Assembly: GCF_018332715.1 (NCBI RefSeq)
Contig: NZ_BOQP01000046.1
Location: 1 to 64,000 of the forward strand
DNA length: 64,000 bases
Reading direction: 5' to 3'
Source: Winogradskya consettensis
GTDB lineage: Bacteria > Actinomycetota > Actinomycetes > Mycobacteriales > Micromonosporaceae
The notes below the pieces were generated by a model. The model did no database searches, had not been told where the DNA came from, and saw only the letters and a list, made by a program, of their open reading frames with translations. Within the stretch, counting starts at the first letter, position 1. The number at the start of each line of letters is the position of its first letter. Positions 31,436 to 39,380 of the stretch are shown here, piece after piece. Both the position numbers and the translations under genes were made by a program.

Positions 31436-32544
31436 ATCGGCGCGGCCATGCCGCCGTGGCCCTGGCGCTGCAGGGCGTGCATCTCGTCGCGGCGGCCCTC
31501 GCGTTCGGCGCGGCCCAGTGCCACCGAGGTCTCGACCAGGGCCCGGGCGCGGTCGTGGCGGCGGGTGCCGTACGCCGCGAGGGCCTTCTCCACATCGTCA
31601 GCGACCGCCATTTCCTCGGCCAGGACCACCGCGTCCTCGATCGCCAGTGCCGCGCCGCTCACCAGCTGGGGCGAGGGGGAGTGGGCGGCGTCACCGGCGA
31701 GCACACCCCGGCCCGCGTGCCACGGTCCGTCGACGAACAGGGCGTGCACCGGGCGGCGTACCACCTGGCCCGGTTCGGTGATGGTGTCCCGGACCTCCGC
31801 GAGGCGGCCGCTGAACGGTGCCAGCAGCTCGCGCATCCGGTCGGCCAGCAGGTCGCCGGCGAGCGGTTCCGGGTCGTCGAGGCCCTCGGTCAGGAAGACG
31901 TAGCCCTTGTCCGCGGAGATCGGGATCAGGCCCGCGGTGAACGTGGGGCCGCCGAACGTGTGGATGTCCGTGGCCCACTCCGGGCGGTCCACCAGCGCCC
32001 GCCACACCATCTGACCGGTGTAGCGGGGCTCACCGGTCAGGCCCAGCTGCTCGCGGGTGCGGGAGCGGACCCCGTCGGCGCCGAGGAGATAGTCGGTGGT
32101 GCGCGTGGTGCCGTCGTCCAGGCGTACCGAAATCTGATCGCCGTTGGTCTCAGCGGCCCGGACCGAAAGTCCGGTTCTGAGGGTCGCGCCCAGCTCGGCG
32201 GCCCGCGCCCGGAGGATCTCGTGCAGCACGGGACGGCCCATGCCGGCCTCGGCGGGCCGGCCGGGACCGAGCACGCTGGGCAGCTCCATGACGTTGTGCA
32301 CGGTGCCGGTGACATCGCAGTTGAGCGTACGGGAAATGGGGTAGCCCGCCGCGAGACAGACGTCCTCGAGATCGACGGACCGCAGCGCCCGCAGCGCGGG
32401 ACCGGTGAGGCTGAGACCCCACCCGGCCACGGCCCAGTCGGGGCGGACCTCGACGACCTCGACGTCGAAACCTGCCCGCCGTGCGGCGATCGCGTGGGTG
32501 AGCCCCGCGATCCCGCCTCCCACAATGAGCACCGAACGTCGCAC
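31432..32544 (-). CDS. FAD-dependent monooxygenase (PHBH-like)
   Basis: 370 aa. The FAD-binding dinucleotide motif VLIVGGGIAGLTHAIAARR is at the N-terminus; the DGVRSRTRE segment and the GRGVLAGDAAHSPSPQ motif (FAD phosphate site) are typical of aromatic-ring hydroxylases. Substrate unknown; the group includes secondary-metabolite tailoring and drug-modifying enzymes. The start is taken as GTG 32544, since GGGGAG lies eight bases upstream; GTG 32553 overlaps that site. Confidence 0.87.
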   Translation of the reverse strand: MRRSVLIVGGGIAGLTHAIAARRAGFDVEVVEVRPDWAVAGWGLSLTGPALRALRSVDLEDVCLAAGYPISRTLNCDVTGTVHNVMELPSVLGPGRPAEAGMGRPVLHEILRARAAELGATLRTGLSVRAAETNGDQISVRLDDGTTRTTDYLLGADGVRSRTREQLGLTGEPRYTGQMVWRALVDRPEWATDIHTFGGPTFTAGLIPISADKGYVFLTEGLDDPEPLAGDLLADRMRELLAPFSGRLAEVRDTITEPGQVVRRPVHALFVDGPWHAGRGVLAGDAAHSPSPQLVSGAALAIEDAVVLAEEMAVADDVEKALAAYGTRRHDRARALVETSVALGRAEREGRRDEMHALQRQGHGGMAAPI

Positions 32545-32628
32545 GTCAACCACTCCCCGTGTCCTCGCGTCAATGCGATCCAGTGTGGAGGGTGCCGGCC
32601 CGTTTGGCCAGGGCGCGATAATCGAGGC

Positions 32629-32931
32629 GTGATCGTGGACTTCGAGTCTGAGCTGTGGCTCTGGGATGCCCGGCGGATGGACACCTGGACGTTTGTCAGC
32701 CTGCCCGCGGACGCCGGCGACGAGATCCGGGAACGGGCCTCGGGGCTGCGCCGGGGGTTCGGCTCGGTGCGCGTGCGGGCCACCGTGGGCACCAGCACCT
32801 GGAAGACGTCGATCTTCCCGGACAAGGCCCGCGGCAGTTACGTGCTGCCGATCAAGCGCGCCGTCCGCACCGCCGAACACCTCGACCCGGGCGACACGGT
32901 GAACGCCACGGTCGAGCTCATCGACCTCTAG
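32629..32931 (+). CDS. DUF1905 domain protein
   Basis: 100 aa single-domain beta protein. DFESELWLWDARRMDTWTFV, the central GSVRVRATVG and the terminal YVLPIKRAVRTAEHL are the DUF1905 pattern. Function unknown. Start GTG 32629, divergent from the monooxygenase. Confidence 0.82.
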   Translation: MIVDFESELWLWDARRMDTWTFVSLPADAGDEIRERASGLRRGFGSVRVRATVGTSTWKTSIFPDKARGSYVLPIKRAVRTAEHLDPGDTVNATVELIDL

Positions 32932-33336
32932 CGTCCTTTCGCGGTCAGGCTCTGGTCGGGACCGGCGGCAACAGACCCGGGTGGTTGCTGTGCGGGCAGG
33001 CAGGTTCCCCAGGCTGCAGACCCTGGGCATCCACCGGAAACGATCACCCGGAAGCGTCACGGCAGATCAGGACCAGACCTTCACCGCGAAAGGTCTCCAG
33101 TGTCCCGAGTTCGGCACGGGCACGAAGTTGCGCCGAAACCGGCGATGCCGCAATCTTCTGCGGCGTTGGTATCAAGCGTCGGCCAATGACGTCTGGCCAG
33201 GAACACAGGTTATGCCGTCAGACATGATTCGCCAGTTTTGGAGAGATAAACCGCAGAAAGTTGTCGGATTCCGGTCTTCAGCGCAACATTCGACCAGGCG
33301 GTGCGGACTAGTCACGACCCGCGCCCTGAGGCCGGT
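32932..33336. other. 405-bp intergenic region of lower GC, no gene seen
   Basis: No supported coding frame. From about 33130 to 33300 the base composition is visibly less GC-rich than the surroundings. Short inverted repeats occur (GCCGCA-N6-TGCGGC near 33148). It may be the remains of an insertion. Confidence 0.4.
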
Positions 33337-34035
33337 TCACGCGAGACGTCGCGTCGGCCACCGCGCGAGGTCCGCCTCGAGGAGCGCCGGGTCGCGGGGT
33401 GGTGGGACCTCGTCGAGGATCTCGAGCCGGGTGATCCGCTCGATGCGGAAGCCGCGGATCGCAGCGCGCAGCCGGCACCATCCGGTGAGCAGCCACGCAT
33501 CGCCCGCGCGGAGAAGTCCCATCGTCTCGACGTCACGGACGGTGCTGGTGGCGTGATCCTCGCCCAGGTAGGTGAGCCGCACCACGCGCCGGGCGGCGAT
33601 CGCGTCGGAGAGCATCCCGAGCGGCACGGCGCCGTCCGCCGGGGCGACAGCGTCGATGACCTGCATCATCCCGAGCATCTCCTGGACGGGCGCGCGATAC
33701 TCCTCCGGCATGACGGCAGCGATCTTGGCGTGTGCGCGGCGGGCGGCCCCCTGGTACGGCGAGGACCCGAGCAGCGCGAGCCCGGCCAGCACCGCCAAGG
33801 ACTCGGCGGCGGACAGGTTCAGCGGCGGCAGCGAATACTCACGCAGGATCGAGTAGCCGCCCGCCGCCCCGTGGTCCGCGTAGATGGGGACCCCGGCGAG
33901 CTGGAGTGATCCGATGTCGCGCTCGATGGTGCGCGAGGACACCCCGAACTCGCCGGCGAGCCGAGCGGCGGACCACGGCCGGCGCGCTCCGCGGAGCAGG
34001 TCGACGAGGGCGTACTGCCGCTCGGCTCGCTTCAT
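33337..34035 (-). CDS. WYL-domain transcriptional regulator (YafY-like)
   Basis: 232 aa. A winged helix-turn-helix at the N-terminus (ERQYALVDLLRGARR, FGVSSRTIERDIGSLQLAG) is followed by the linker and a WYL domain with RRVVRLTYLGE and the GDAWLLTGWCRLR core. Such proteins bind nucleic acid or nucleotide ligands. Downstream of the SnoaL-like gene by 26 bases, so probably co-transcribed with it. Confidence 0.88.
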   Translation of the reverse strand: MKRAERQYALVDLLRGARRPWSAARLAGEFGVSSRTIERDIGSLQLAGVPIYADHGAAGGYSILREYSLPPLNLSAAESLAVLAGLALLGSSPYQGAARRAHAKIAAVMPEEYRAPVQEMLGMMQVIDAVAPADGAVPLGMLSDAIAARRVVRLTYLGEDHATSTVRDVETMGLLRAGDAWLLTGWCRLRAAIRGFRIERITRLEILDEVPPPRDPALLEADLARWPTRRLA

Positions 34036-34061
34036 ACCTCAAGTCTGGCAGAGACCGTCGG

Positions 34062-34463
34062 TCACGAGCTCCGCATGCTCCGCTGTCCGCCCACCGACCA
34101 GACCCGCCGGATCCGGCCGTCCCCGGCGAAGTCGAACACGTCAACGCCACCCGCGCGCCGGCCGTCCGCCTCCATGTCCCAGAGCAGCCGCCCGTGGTCG
34201 CCGTCGATGGCATCGGCGACGCTCGTGAAGACGACACCCGGGTGCTGCTCGTGCCACCCGCCGAGATACCGCGCGAAGTCCTCGGCGGTGCGGATGGCGT
34301 CCGCGGGGGCCGACCCGTCGGACTCGGCCATGCTGAAGTGGATCCGGAAGTCGTCGGCGCAGATCCGCCGCGCGATGTCGCCGTCGGTGTTCCACATCGT
34401 CAGCCACAGGTCGAGCGAGTGACGGGCGGTGGAACTGGTCGTGGGGTTCGTGTTCGTGGTCAT
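34062..34463 (-). CDS. SnoaL-like (NTF2 fold) polyketide cyclase family protein
   Basis: 133 aa, a single NTF2-like domain: SLDLWLTMWNTDGDIARRICADDFRIHF at the start and GVDVFDFAGDGRIRRVWSVGG at the end. The fold serves cyclases, isomerases and ligand carriers, so a precise function cannot be given. First gene of a two-gene unit with the WYL regulator. Confidence 0.75.
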   Translation of the reverse strand: MTTNTNPTTSSTARHSLDLWLTMWNTDGDIARRICADDFRIHFSMAESDGSAPADAIRTAEDFARYLGGWHEQHPGVVFTSVADAIDGDHGRLLWDMEADGRRAGGVDVFDFAGDGRIRRVWSVGGQRSMRSS

Positions 34464-34533
34464 GCATCCACTCTCGGACGCCCGCGCGACAACGGTGTGT
34501 CGGTGTTCCCGCCAGGATCGACGTCCATCCGCG

Positions 34534-34756
34534 CTACCGGGTCACGGGGAACCCGTTCTCCAGGTAGGCCGTGATGCCCTCGGCCCTGGCTCGCACGGCG
34601 TGCGGTCCGGTCGTGGCGGCACCCAGTCGGTGACCAGCAGGAGGCCGGGCCTCACCGGCAGGGCGAGCTCCTCCTGGAGCTCCCGCACCACCGCGGCGTA
34701 CGGCGACTCGCCGGCCTCGACCCCGCCGCCGGGGATCTCCCACTTTATGTTGGCAC
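34534..34756 (-). pseudogene. Broken Nudix hydrolase gene
   Basis: Reading the minus strand from 34756, the frame gives NIKWEIPGGGVEAGESPYAA then VVRELQEELALPV and DWVPPRPDRT, a clear Nudix box with its DWVPPRP continuation. The N-terminal half is missing, and after PDRT the frame is lost; the end of the gene (AYLENGFPVTR) is found in another frame with most of the C-terminal domain deleted. The intact Nudix gene at 35891-36412 has the same DWVPPRP and ends TTVYLENGSLTG, so the fragment is a close relative. Confidence 0.75.
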
Positions 34757-34794
34757 TTCAGCGGTGTCGCAGATCATGACCGTCCCGGGCGTCG

Positions 34795-35868
34795 TTGAAT
34801 CCGGTGTCTTCACCTTCAACCCCTGGATTTGAGGTTGGCTTACTGCTGTTCAAAACGTCCGCGAAGGGTCTCCAAGATCTCGGGGGCCTGCGGCACTCAG
34901 GTGTCGGCGGAATCTTCGATCGGGAAGGGATCTCGGACGGGCAGCCCTTCCTCTTGGGTCCGGACGGTTTCTACGATCTGGAGCTGAACCGCTTCGGGCG
35001 TGAGCTCGACGGTTGGGGCGTGCGATCGATGCACACCGTCAACGCCTACATGCGGGACCTCGCTCTGTATTGCCGGTACCTTCACGTGTGCCGCAGCGGG
35101 CGAACGATCTGGGAGTCCGGTCAAGCGGATCTACGCGGCTATAAGCGTGCTCGACGCCGTACTGATGGGCCGGAGCGGGTATCGGGCGCGACCTGGAATC
35201 GGTTCCTCGCTGCCCTCGACAAATGGGCCCGGTGGGCGGTGTCCGAGGGACTGTTGCCGGCGGTGCCCTTTCGCATGGTGGAGCGGACCGTCCGGACGCC
35301 GGCTGGCGTGGCGACCGTCCTGGTCAACATCGAGCGCGAGCCGGATGAGGAGGATCAGCGCATCCGCGTCATGCCGTACGAGGAGTATCTGCTGTGGCGC
35401 GACGTGGGGCTGCGCGGCCAGCTGCCGGGAGGCGGTCCCGATCCACACTGGCGGGGCCGTCACGGCGAACGCAACGCCGTCTTCGCCGACGTGCTGATCG
35501 GTACGGGGATGCGCCTGACGGAGGCGGCGAGCCTGCCCGTCACCGAGTTGCCGACCATCGGTGCCCCTCAAGCGGCGAGCCCGTTGCATCTGCCCGCGAC
35601 CATCACGAAGCGCAACCGAGCTCGCACGGTCTTCGTGCCGGCGCGGGTGATGAAGCGACTGCACCAGTACGTGCTCAAGCGGACCACGAAGGACGCAAAC
35701 CACGACACCGCCAAGCGCACCCGGGAACTGGAGGACACGATTCGCGTCTACGCCAACCATATCCAGGTGCTCACACTGCGTAACCACCGCCTAGAGGAAG
35801 AGATTCAGCGCCTGCAAGAACAACTCACGCGATCCGACCCGAGCCTCCGGGTCCTTCGACTGCGCTGA
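34795..35868 (+). pseudogene. Tyrosine integrase half fused to a DUF6262-like coiled coil (Tn554-type remnant)
   Basis: 357 codons open. Residues about 30-250 match actinobacterial tyrosine integrases: GGIFDREGISDGQPFLL, the SAM-like core domain (VNAYMRDLALYCRYLH), LWRDVGLRGQLPGG, the first catalytic Arg in LIGTGMRLTEAASL and the beta-hairpin Lys in TITKRNRARTVF. The catalytic domain then stops: the His/Arg and Tyr boxes are absent. From about residue 300 the sequence is RELEDTIRVYANHIQVLTLR and a Leu/Glu coiled coil, which resembles the C-terminus of DUF6262 (TnpC-like) proteins. A deletion joining the first and last genes of a three-gene Tn554-like set would produce this. TTG 34795 is only the nominal start. 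Confidence 0.65.
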
Positions 35869-35890
35869 CACTCGCCAGCAGGGAATGAGG

Positions 35891-36412
35891 TCAACCCGTA
35901 AGCGAGCCGTTCTCCAGGTAGACCGTGGTCGCCGCTTCCTGGGCCTCCAGGCACGACAACAGTCGCCGCGCCAACAAGTCAGGCAAGGCCTGCGCGGCCT
36001 CGGCCGCAGGGAGAAACGCATACGAGCGAAGCTCGTCGGCCGGCAGACGAATACCGGCAATCTCCTCCACCGTCAGGCGGCCACCATCGAACACCACGAT
36101 GAGGCCTTCACTGCGGCCAGGCCGCGGCGGAACCCAATCTATGGCCAACAAGCGGCCGGGGTCCCGATCAAGCCCGAATTCCTCCTTGACCTCCCGAATC
36201 GCCGCCTGCCGAGGCGACTCGTCGAGATCAACCGAGCCACCAGGCAGCTCCATAAAATCGACGTACGTCGGTTCCACTACCAGCACCCGATCCAAGTCGT
36301 CGAAGAGCAGGACCGTGGACGCCATGCGCTTGCGCGGCAACGCCAAATCGAACGCTGCCACAGGAACGCCCGGACCGGCGTGGGGAGTCGCCTCGGAGGT
36401 CATACCGGGCAC
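35891..36412 (-). CDS. Nudix hydrolase
   Basis: 173 aa. The Nudix box is complete (GGSVDLDESPRQAAIREVKEEFG), followed by DWVPPRPGRSEG, so it should hydrolyse a nucleoside diphosphate derivative; the substrate cannot be read. Intact counterpart of the broken copy 1.1 kb away. Start ATG 36412; ATG 36403 is an alternative. Confidence 0.87.
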   Translation of the reverse strand: MPGMTSEATPHAGPGVPVAAFDLALPRKRMASTVLLFDDLDRVLVVEPTYVDFMELPGGSVDLDESPRQAAIREVKEEFGLDRDPGRLLAIDWVPPRPGRSEGLIVVFDGGRLTVEEIAGIRLPADELRSYAFLPAAEAAQALPDLLARRLLSCLEAQEAATTVYLENGSLTG

Positions 36413-36568
36413 GCTAGCCGAGCCCCACCCACGCGGGCGGTTCTACCTCGAACGAGCAACACCCGATCGAGCGCGAGGGGCAGGGCAAGCACCGAGCAGG
36501 AATTGTCAGCAGGGTCGGTTCCTTCCGGCTATCCTGCCTCGATAGTTGATCCACAGTTGGGAGTTGGC

Positions 36569-36625
36569 ATGCGCCTCTTCAAGGTCACGGTCACCGCTTC
36601 GCCGCGAGAGCACACCGCGCGTTAG
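36569..36625 (+). CDS. Candidate leader peptide (18 aa) of the MFS exporter
   Basis: ATG 36569 encodes MRLFKVTVTASPREHTAR and stops at TAG 36623-36625. GGGAG (36559-36563) lies five bases upstream, a good ribosome site. The peptide has no membrane or domain features, ends 97 bases before the exporter start, and is followed by two hairpins. The MRL beginning recalls macrolide-stalled leader peptides. Existence of translation is inferred. Confidence 0.55.
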   Translation: MRLFKVTVTASPREHTAR

Positions 36626-36630
36626 TCGGT

Positions 36631-36697
36631 CCACCGTCGGGCTCTGGCCCACGGTGTGGTGCTCCTCGCCGCGAAGCGGTCGCTCACGCGACGACCG
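36631..36697 (+). promoter_or_regulatory. Two-hairpin attenuator-like leader of the MFS exporter
   Basis: Hairpin 1: CACCGT (36632-36637) with ACGGTG (36651-36656), with GGG/CCC inside. Hairpin 2: CGGTCG (36677-36682) with CGACCG (36692-36697), directly followed by TTTCCCC. An alternative pairing joins GAGCAC inside the leader ORF (36608-36613) to GTGCTC (36659-36664), so a ribosome held on the ORF would change the fold. GAGGAG and the TTG start lie just downstream. Confidence 0.5.
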
Positions 36698-36721
36698 TTT
36701 CCCCTTGCTCGAGGAGCTATT

Positions 36722-37927
36722 TTGCGTGCCCTTCTTACCGCGCGTCTCGGCGCGGACTTCGCCAAACTCTGGACCGCCTCGGCCGTCTCCAACATCGGTG
36801 ACGGCATCACCATGGCGGCCGGCCCGCTGCTGATCGCCTCCATCACCACCGACCCGGCCCTCGTCGGCGGCGCTGTCTTCGTCCAGCAACTGCCCTGGCT
36901 CCTGTTCGCCCTGATCAGCGGCGCCTACGTCGATCGCCTCGACCGTCGCATGTTGGTCATCGCCGTCAACATCCTGCGTGCGCTGCCCCTGGCCGCGCTG
37001 ACCATCGCCGTCGCCACCGACACCGCCACGGTCGCCGTGGTCTACGCCGTGTTCTTCCTCCTCGGTACCGGGGAGACGTTGGCCGACACCGCCTCCGGCG
37101 CGTTCCTGCCTGCCATCGTGGCACCGGACCGGCTGGCCGCCGCCAACGCCCGGCTGATGGCGACCTTCACCATCGCCAACCAGTTCGTCGCCAAACCGCT
37201 GGGCGCGTGGCTGTTCGTGATCGCCGCCGCCGTGCCGTTCGGCGTCAACGCGTTGACCTTCGCCGTGGCCGCGGCACTGGTGGCGACGATCAAACCGATC
37301 CCCACGCCGCCGTCCCCACCACGTCGGGCCCTGCACGCGGAGATCGCCGACGGTGTCCGCTGGCTCTGGGAACACCGCCTGCTGCGCACGCTCGCCGTGA
37401 GCATGGGACTGGCGAACGTGGCGTTCTGCGCCGCCTTCGCCACCCTGGTCCTCTACGCCCGGCAACGACTGGGCCTGTCCGACGTCGGCTACGGCTTCCT
37501 GCTGACCACCTTCGCCGTCGGTGGGCTACTCGGCACCGTCCTCGCGCCGCGACTGCAGCGAGTATTCGGGGCCGGCACCCTGCTCCGCGCAGGCCTCGTT
37601 GTCGAGGTCATCACCCACACCACCCTGGCGATCACCACGACGCCGCTCGTCGCCGCCGCCATCCTGATCGTTTTCGGGATACACACCATGGTCTGGGGCG
37701 TCATCGTGGTGACCCTGCGCCAACGCGTCGTGCCTCAGAACCTGCTCGGCCGGGTCGGCAGCGTCTATACGCTGCTCGATGTCGGCGGCGCCGCCCTCGG
37801 CTCACTCCTCGGCGGCGCCCTCGCCCACGTCTGGGGCCTCACCACACCGTTCTGGATCGCCGCCGCCATGATGACGCTCATCGCCACCGCCGCCTGGCGA
37901 CCGCTGCGTCAGGCATCAGCCGCCTGA
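36722..37927 (+). CDS. MFS exporter of the Mef/EntS (MFS_3) type
   Basis: 401 aa with about 12 helices. Signature-like parts are FAKLWTASAVSNIGDGITMAAG, the loop motif SGAYVDRLDRRMLV after helix 2, and the ADTASGAFLPAIVAPDRLAAAN segment between helices 4 and 5, all typical of the MefA/EntS group that exports macrolides and other hydrophobic compounds. The start is TTG 36722 because GAGGAG lies seven bases before it; the longer frame would begin inside the leader hairpins. Probably induced by its substrate through the leader. Confidence 0.85.
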   Translation: MRALLTARLGADFAKLWTASAVSNIGDGITMAAGPLLIASITTDPALVGGAVFVQQLPWLLFALISGAYVDRLDRRMLVIAVNILRALPLAALTIAVATDTATVAVVYAVFFLLGTGETLADTASGAFLPAIVAPDRLAAANARLMATFTIANQFVAKPLGAWLFVIAAAVPFGVNALTFAVAAALVATIKPIPTPPSPPRRALHAEIADGVRWLWEHRLLRTLAVSMGLANVAFCAAFATLVLYARQRLGLSDVGYGFLLTTFAVGGLLGTVLAPRLQRVFGAGTLLRAGLVVEVITHTTLAITTTPLVAAAILIVFGIHTMVWGVIVVTLRQRVVPQNLLGRVGSVYTLLDVGGAALGSLLGGALAHVWGLTTPFWIAAAMMTLIATAAWRPLRQASAA

Positions 37928-37937
37928 CATATCTGAC

Positions 37938-37978
37938 GGGTTTCGCCTGGCCAAGCGCCTACCCGCCAGGCGGAACCC
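37938..37978. terminator. Hairpin after the MFS exporter
   Basis: GGGTTTCGCCTGGC (37938-37951) pairs with GCCAGGCGGAACCC (37965-37978), one G-T pair, 13-base loop. It lacks a T run but lies directly after the exporter stop. Confidence 0.55.
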
Positions 37979-38087
37979 GGCCTCACGGCAACGCGATCGG
38001 TGATTCGCACCCATTGACCTATCGCGGCGGACAGCGGAGGGCCTCGCTCCTTGCTGTCGACGCGACCAACCGAGAACGGGCACACCT

Positions 38088-39146
38088 ATGGCAGGCTTCA
38101 CGGCCATGGCGAACCTCATCCGTCATGCAATGAACCACAACGAACTCCAGCGTGCCGTCCTCAGCGGAGCGGCGCATGGCACGCAGAATCCCTGGCGGCG
38201 CGTCATCGTGCGGAAAGTCGCCCTCCAAGACGCAGTGCAAACGCAGGTCACCTGGCACACCGAGACAACCGCGGTGACACGCAACTACCCGGCCTCCGGC
38301 GCGGTCGCCGACGAACTGGCCGACGTCCCGTTCCGCGACTCCCACGTCGACCTACGTTCGGCCACCATCGAAGCTTGCGTCACCAAACGCGGCAAGCTGC
38401 TGGTCTCCCAACGCAACGCAACGAACGTCCAACCCCTCTCCCACGACCGCGTCCGAGACCGACCCATCCCGGAAGACGCGCCGTTCCTCGAAGCCCTCGG
38501 CGTCAGCCACGACGGCATCGTCAAACCGACCGCGCAACGCAAGTACCGCCAGATCAACGAGTTCGTCCGGATCCTCGACGCCGCCCTCAAAGGCCGCCCC
38601 GGATCGGCCGGGACGCTGCGCGTGCTGGATCTTGGCTGCGTCAACGCGTACCTGACGTTCGCCACCGTTCACTACCTATGGCAGAACGGCGTCCGTTGCA
38701 CCGTCACCGGAGTCGACTGAGACGCCCAAGTCATCACCCGGAACAACGAACGTGCGCAGCGACTCGGCTGGCAGGACCGGCTCACGTTCACCACCTCGGC
38801 GATCGAGCGATACACACCCACCGAGAACCCGGACCTGGTGATCGCATTGCACGCCTGTGACACCGCCACCGACGACGTCCTCGCGTTCGCGGTCAACCAC
38901 GACGTGAACTACGTACTCGCATCACCGTGCTGCCACCACGACCTGCAGCAACAGCTACGGCCCCGAACGATGCCGACGGCTTTCCGTGACCTCGCTCGCG
39001 GCGGGATCCTCAAGGAACAGTTGGGCGATGTCATCACCGACGCGCTCGTGAGTCCGCGCCTCGCCACGCTGCTGCGAAACCGGCTCCCTCAAGGACTGCT
39101 AGCCCACGGCCCGAAGCTAGCCGAACCGTCCAACGAGATTCGGTAG
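38088..39146 (+). pseudogene. SAM-dependent methyltransferase with an in-frame stop
   Basis: The reading frame gives a 210-residue N-terminal part (KYRQINEFVRILDAAL then VLDLGCVNAYLTFATVHYL), reaches TGA at 38718-38720 after VTGVD, and continues in the same frame with DAQVITRNNERAQRLGWQDR, LVIALHACDTATDDV, ASPCCHHDLQQQL to TAG 39146. Together this is one Rossmann methyltransferase of about 350 codons. Besides the stop, the SAM motif DLGCG reads DLGCV, and the end (after LGDVITDAL) departs from what I expect for the family. Several lesions point to a decaying gene rather than stop-codon readthrough. Confidence 0.8.
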
Positions 39147-39149
39147 AAC

Positions 39150-39352
39150 GCGACTTCGCCCCAGAACAGGATCGCATCCCGCAGCTTCGCTTCGGGCATG
39201 GGTTTGCGAGTCGAACCCGGCTTGGCCGCTGGTCGCCCATCGGCCAAGCCGGGACACTCGTCCGCACTCCAGCCGGCTCGACCAGCAGGACCCGGCCGGC
39301 GTCGTCCGTCAGCAGCAACCCGGCAGCCAGTCGTCGGTCACCGCGACAGGAT
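39150..39352 (-). pseudogene. Possible second Nudix remnant
   Basis: On the minus strand the frame from about 39352 reads RRLAAGLLLTDDAGRVLLVEP, the usual first strands of a Nudix domain, but no Nudix box follows; instead the frame passes through a 12-bp inverted repeat and becomes unlike any family. In another frame PEAKLRDAILFWGEVAFY appears. Too short to be sure. Confidence 0.4.
39216..39253. repeat. Perfect 12-bp inverted repeat in the Nudix remnant
   Basis: CCCGGCTTGGCC (39216-39227) and GGCCAAGCCGGG (39242-39253) are exact inverse copies around a 14-base loop. It lies where the Nudix-like frame breaks off. Confidence 0.8.
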
Positions 39353-39380
39353 AAGGGGGCCGCCGGGAGCGCTGCTGGTC

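Noticed and set aside
34534-34743. 69-codon minus-strand frame as a real gene
   Set aside because: It is a different frame of the broken Nudix gene; only its last residues match the Nudix C-terminus.
38718-38720. TGA as a selenocysteine codon in the methyltransferase
   Set aside because: No reason to expect Sec at that place, no selenocysteine gene in the window, and other lesions (DLGCV, altered C-terminus) point to decay.
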